Origin: a virus
IMG/VR virus record: IMGVR_UViG_3300008259_000319
Location: 1 to 26,669 of that record
Reading direction: 5' to 3' (one strand)
Length of the DNA: 26,669 bases
In this document: piece after piece, positions 23,779-26,669 of the stretch
How positions within the stretch are numbered: position 1 is the stretch's first letter
How the letters are laid out: each line of letters starts with the position of its first letter
Program-made: the position numbers and the translations under genes
The notes under the pieces: generated by a model
Databases searched by the model: none
What the model was told of the DNA's origin: nothing
What the model saw: only the letters and a program-made list of their open reading frames with translations

Positions 23779-25614
23779 TTAACCTTCAGTACCTTTTAAT
23801 ATATTATTTGGTTCAATAACCTTTTCAAAAACTTTTTTCTTGTTTTTTTCAAACCCCACTTGAAATTCGGTTGTTTCGGCTATTTTAATAATAGTATCCT
23901 CTGTCGCTTTTTTAATTGTCGGTTCTAATGACGCAACGTTATCAAAATTAACATTAATATCCATAACAGATTTAATTGTTCCTGAATGCTCAACGTTTGA
24001 TTTCATTTCATTTTGTGAGTACAAATCTTTGTAAAGATTATTATTTGTTAAAGGTGTTGTATATTGTTTATAAGTTTCTTTTCCGGCTTTAATAAAAAAC
24101 TTTCCAAAATCAACAAGTGGTCCACTACCAATCCCCATAACCATCCCAGTCATTTGTTTCGCTAAATCTTTTAATACTTGTGCAACAGATTTTGTGTTAG
24201 TTAATAAATCCAAAGATTGTCTATATGTTTCTGAATTACGAGCTGGTTCAACCCCTGCTGGTGATTTTTCAAATTCAGTTGTCAACATTCTTAAATTTTT
24301 TACATAAGTACCTGAAAGTATATTACTAGACGCCGTACCGTATCTTTGTGCCATTATAAATTCATTAATTCTTGTGTTTAATTTTCTTAATTCGTCTAAT
24401 TGATCTCTAGCAATATCTGACATTGTTGCGCCTTCAGATAATTGTTGTTTTTGTAATCTTTCTATTTGCTGTTGGGTTAATTCACTTACAGCTCTAGTTT
24501 CATATTCACCGGTTAAATTTCCTTGTGCGTCAACTTGAGCAACCCTAACTTCGGCAATTCCATTCTCATTCATTTGAGCCATTGTTGCAATAAGATTTCT
24601 GGTTTCCTCGTTAATTGGGATATTAGGCATTCTTATTTGTTGGAGTTTAGCATCAAAATTTGCAGCATTAATTGCCATTTTTTGTAGTTCACCGTTGTTA
24701 TAACCCATAGCAGCACCAATCTCATTCAATCTTCTTTTTGCCCCTGGTAAAATTTCAAATGATTTTGATTCTTTATTAAATCTGACAAATTCCTTTGTCA
24801 TATTAACCATTTGATTTTGTAATTCTGTTGGGTCATTTTGAGATAAATCCATTAGTCTTAAAGGGTCTAATAAATCACTTGTTGTTACTCCTAGTCTTTG
24901 GAGTGCTGCTGCCATATTTATAGCACCTTCTGGATTAAAAACTTTATCTACAACACCAAAAACACCATCCATAGAAATTCCAAGTCTAGAGGCTTGTGCT
25001 GCCATTTTTGCAAGACCTTTAATACCGCCTTCAAAATTATATAAATTCATTTTGTCTAGGTTAGATACTACGGCGTCTGAAACGGCTTTTACTGTGACAC
25101 CGGCTTGTTGTGCAATCCTAGTAACTTCCCTCATTTTAGGACCAATACCCGCAACACTAACACCAACGTCTCTAAAATTTACAGCCAATGTTTTTTGTTC
25201 AACCCCAGTTACTTTGGCTGTTGCCGCAAATTCAGTAAGAGCCTCTTTTCCAATAAAAAGATTTGTATTTAAGGCATCATATAATCCGGACATCGCTTTT
25301 CCAGCGTCACCAACTTCTAAACCAATACCAACAAATTCTGGTATTGCATCAGCTACCGCAACTGTTAGTTCTCTTGTTCTTTGACTTGAAACACCTAAAG
25401 ATCTGGCCAACCTAAAGGCTTCTTCGTTTAATGATTTTGTCGCGTTAATATACGTGCTGGGGCTGAAGTTCTTTATTTGACTCTGAACCTCTTTTATAAT
25501 TCCAAGTGGTGACGAAAAAATAGTCTCTAAACTCTTACTAATATCAAACTTTTGTTCATCGGATATACCAATTTGTTGTTCTTCGGTTTTTTCTACTATG
25601 GTGCCCATAAACAT
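23779..25614 (-). CDS. Tape-measure-like tail protein
   Basis: This 611-aa, largely helical protein is rich in Ala, Gln and Lys. Its middle region (about 90-260) has alternating Gly/Ala helices such as L-E-V-G-D-A-G-K-A-M-S-G-L-Y-D-A-L, F-A-A-T-A-K-V-T-G-V and A-Q-A-S-R-L-G-I-S, as seen in phage tape-measure proteins. A Gly-rich hydrophobic stretch (K-Q-M-T-G-M-V-M-G-I-G-S-G-P-L-V) near 495-510 could be the membrane-active part. It follows directly after a tail-chaperone-like gene with an overlapping frame, which is the usual place for the tape-measure gene. At 611 aa it would imply a tail of roughly 90 nm by the usual 1.5 Å per residue rule. The start could also be the Met at residue 3. Confidence 0.65.
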   Translation of the reverse strand: MFMGTIVEKTEEQQIGISDEQKFDISKSLETIFSSPLGIIKEVQSQIKNFSPSTYINATKSLNEEAFRLARSLGVSSQRTRELTVAVADAIPEFVGIGLEVGDAGKAMSGLYDALNTNLFIGKEALTEFAATAKVTGVEQKTLAVNFRDVGVSVAGIGPKMREVTRIAQQAGVTVKAVSDAVVSNLDKMNLYNFEGGIKGLAKMAAQASRLGISMDGVFGVVDKVFNPEGAINMAAALQRLGVTTSDLLDPLRLMDLSQNDPTELQNQMVNMTKEFVRFNKESKSFEILPGAKRRLNEIGAAMGYNNGELQKMAINAANFDAKLQQIRMPNIPINEETRNLIATMAQMNENGIAEVRVAQVDAQGNLTGEYETRAVSELTQQQIERLQKQQLSEGATMSDIARDQLDELRKLNTRINEFIMAQRYGTASSNILSGTYVKNLRMLTTEFEKSPAGVEPARNSETYRQSLDLLTNTKSVAQVLKDLAKQMTGMVMGIGSGPLVDFGKFFIKAGKETYKQYTTPLTNNNLYKDLYSQNEMKSNVEHSGTIKSVMDINVNFDNVASLEPTIKKATEDTIIKIAETTEFQVGFEKNKKKVFEKVIEPNNILKGTEG

Positions 25615-25644
25615 ATCTAGAGTATTTTACTAATAAATATAAAA

Positions 25645-25815
25645 TTATCGTTTTTTATTTTCTTCAATAATCTTATCAATTAAAAAACGTCTGATATATG
25701 TGGGTAATGTTAGAAACTCACTATATTGTGTTCGGAGGATTTTTGCTAGAATATAAAATTCGTCAAGTAAATATTTCCTATGTTCAGAAGAAAGGCCGAA
25801 AAAATTCCACCCCAA
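25645..25815 (-). CDS. +1-frame extension (T-like) of the tail chaperone, or small TTG-start gene
   Basis: This coding stretch overlaps the last ~30 nt of the gp26-like gene in the +1 frame. The frame opens after a stop at 25827-25825 and runs to TAA 25647-25645. It contains no ATG near its beginning; the only plausible separate start is TTG 25815. Past the TTTTTTCGG site it encodes 50 residues, G-L-S-S-E-H-R-K-Y-L then D-E-F-Y-I-L-A-K and T-L-P-T-Y-I-R-R-F-L-I-D-K. The L-P-x-x-x-R-R-F pattern resembles the T part of G/GT tail chaperones. A +1 shift would give a ~300-aa fusion. It ends 30 nt before the tape-measure start. I read this frame directly from the sequence; the frameshift is inferred. 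Confidence 0.65.
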   Translation of the reverse strand: MGWNFFGLSSEHRKYLLDEFYILAKILRTQYSEFLTLPTYIRRFLIDKIIEENKKR

Positions 25816-26548
25816 AAGCGATACTTACGTTCACTTTTTCTCCAGACGGGGCTATTACAATTTTAGATAAATCTAATCTAGGTTCATTATCATTTAAGAC
25901 TTTTTTGATGTGTTTTGAATCCATAATTGGCATTTGTTCAATAAACTTTGCTATTTCCCCACCATCTCTACTACCATTTAGTTCAACAATATTTTTTTGT
26001 AATCTTAATGTTGCAGATGGTGCCATTCTTCCCGCCGGATAATTTGCAATAAGTTCATCAAGTTCCATTTGTTCTTTTAGATTGAGAAGTTTTAACTTAA
26101 CATCGGCACCACTTCTAGGTAGTGTCGTTGTAAATAAACCTTCTTCATTTGGTTCATTTGGTGCTTGAACAATGTTTAGTTCGTCCAATAATATAGTTGT
26201 AGAAAATGGTTTTTCTGTTTTTGGGTCAATAACCTCAATTAGGTATTCTGGTCCAAAAGATGTGTTTCTTAAAAAGATTAATAAGGCTTCCAAGTCACCA
26301 TCAAGTAATTCTTCAGGTCTTAAATCCGGTTCGTATAATTTGTTTCTAAGCAAGGGAAGTACAATAGACTCCTTAACAGATTTTGAAAAATTTAGATTAG
26401 CTAGTATGTTTTCGTCGTTAGCCGTTAAATAACCAACTTTGACACTTTTCTTTTTTGACTTATAGAACTTACCCTTTGACGGTAACATAACAACGTCGTG
26501 TGGTAAATTAAAATTCATTTGACCAATCTCATTTACATTTGCATCCAT
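25784..26548 (-). CDS. 26: gp26-like baseplate/tail assembly chaperone
   Basis: This 254-aa protein matches the T4 base-plate (gp26) family as I know it from T4-like phages. It has V-M-L-P-S-K-G-K-F-Y (20-29), L-T-A-N-D-E-N-I-L-A-N (41-51), then P-x-x-L-L-D-G-D-L-E-A-L-L-I-F-L-R and F-G-P-E-Y-L-I-E-V. The second half is helical with N-L-K-E-Q-M-E-L-D-E-L. In T4, gp26 belongs to the hub assembly pathway. Here the gene lies immediately upstream of the tape measure and its 3' end overlaps another coding frame, the layout of tail assembly chaperones. It ends R-P-F-F at a TGA just after the presumed slip site TTT-TTT-CGG. The start at 26548 is preceded by an A-rich tract without Shine-Dalgarno sequence. 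Confidence 0.8.
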   Translation of the reverse strand: MDANVNEIGQMNFNLPHDVVMLPSKGKFYKSKKKSVKVGYLTANDENILANLNFSKSVKESIVLPLLRNKLYEPDLRPEELLDGDLEALLIFLRNTSFGPEYLIEVIDPKTEKPFSTTILLDELNIVQAPNEPNEEGLFTTTLPRSGADVKLKLLNLKEQMELDELIANYPAGRMAPSATLRLQKNIVELNGSRDGGEIAKFIEQMPIMDSKHIKKVLNDNEPRLDLSKIVIAPSGEKVNVSIAFGVEFFRPFF

Positions 26549-26631
26549 ATTTTCTTTTTTATTATAAAAATACTTTACTTATGTTTTTTGTAAATGTTTG
26601 CGTAAAATTCAATAATATTTTTTTATAACAC

Positions 26632-26661
26632 AAAAAAATCCCCAATACCAAAGTTTGGGGA
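26632..26661 (-). terminator. Intrinsic terminator of an upstream gene
   Basis: On the minus strand TCCCCAA pairs with TTGGGGA (7 bp, 9-nt loop) and is followed by seven T. It ends transcription of a gene lying beyond the right edge. The remaining ~80 nt up to the gp26-like ATG hold AT-rich sequence, including TATAATA-like elements that may be a promoter. Confidence 0.85.
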
Positions 26662-26669
26662 CTTGAATA

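Overview
This is an AT-rich stretch of a tailed-phage genome. Every gene I can support lies on the minus strand, so it is read from the right edge to the left. The gene set matches a distant T4-like contractile-tailed phage: gp26-like baseplate protein, tape measure, hub, gp53-like, gp25-like, gp32, UvsX, RNase H, gp41-type helicase. The host is probably a member of the Bacteroidetes. Starts are preceded by A/T-rich tracts rather than Shine-Dalgarno sequences, and there is a DUF5522-type cysteine protein of a kind I know mainly from that phylum. The host assignment is inference.

Right part (26669 to 11936), tail and baseplate. A terminator for an upstream gene lies at the right edge. A gp26-like baseplate/tail chaperone gene follows. 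Its 3' end overlaps a short +1-frame coding stretch across a TTT-TTT-CGG site, which looks like a programmed frameshift of the G/GT tail-chaperone kind. Next come a tape-measure-like gene and two giant baseplate genes (1660 and 2167 codons) that flank a small gp53/LysM-like gene. The 1660-aa protein appears to hold two tube-like domains with an OmpA-like domain between them. The 2167-aa protein has hub-type domains near both ends.

Middle part (11898 to 3293), replication, recombination and nucleotide supply. In transcription order: a 75-aa unknown, a proline-rich coiled-coil protein overlapping the gp32 gene, gp32-like SSB, UvsX/RecA recombinase, cytosine-C5 DNA methyltransferase, RNase H/5'-3' exonuclease, a 149-aa unknown, a replicative helicase split into N- and C-terminal ORFs, and a class II (B12-dependent) ribonucleotide reductase. 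Several genes overlap by 8-22 nt, which suggests translational coupling. Hairpin terminators follow gp32 and the reductase.

Left part (3204 to 1). A freestanding HNH endonuclease, the DUF5522-like mini-protein, a gp25-like baseplate wedge protein, and a glycine-rich repeat fiber that runs off the left edge. No tRNA, rRNA, CRISPR array or insertion sequence was seen, and no gene-free stretch exceeds 300 bases.

The best leads are the +1 frameshift site in the tail chaperone, the split helicase, a possible pseudoknot over the gp32 start codon, the OmpA-like domain in a baseplate protein, and the zinc-free gp32 with a bacterial-SSB-like tail.
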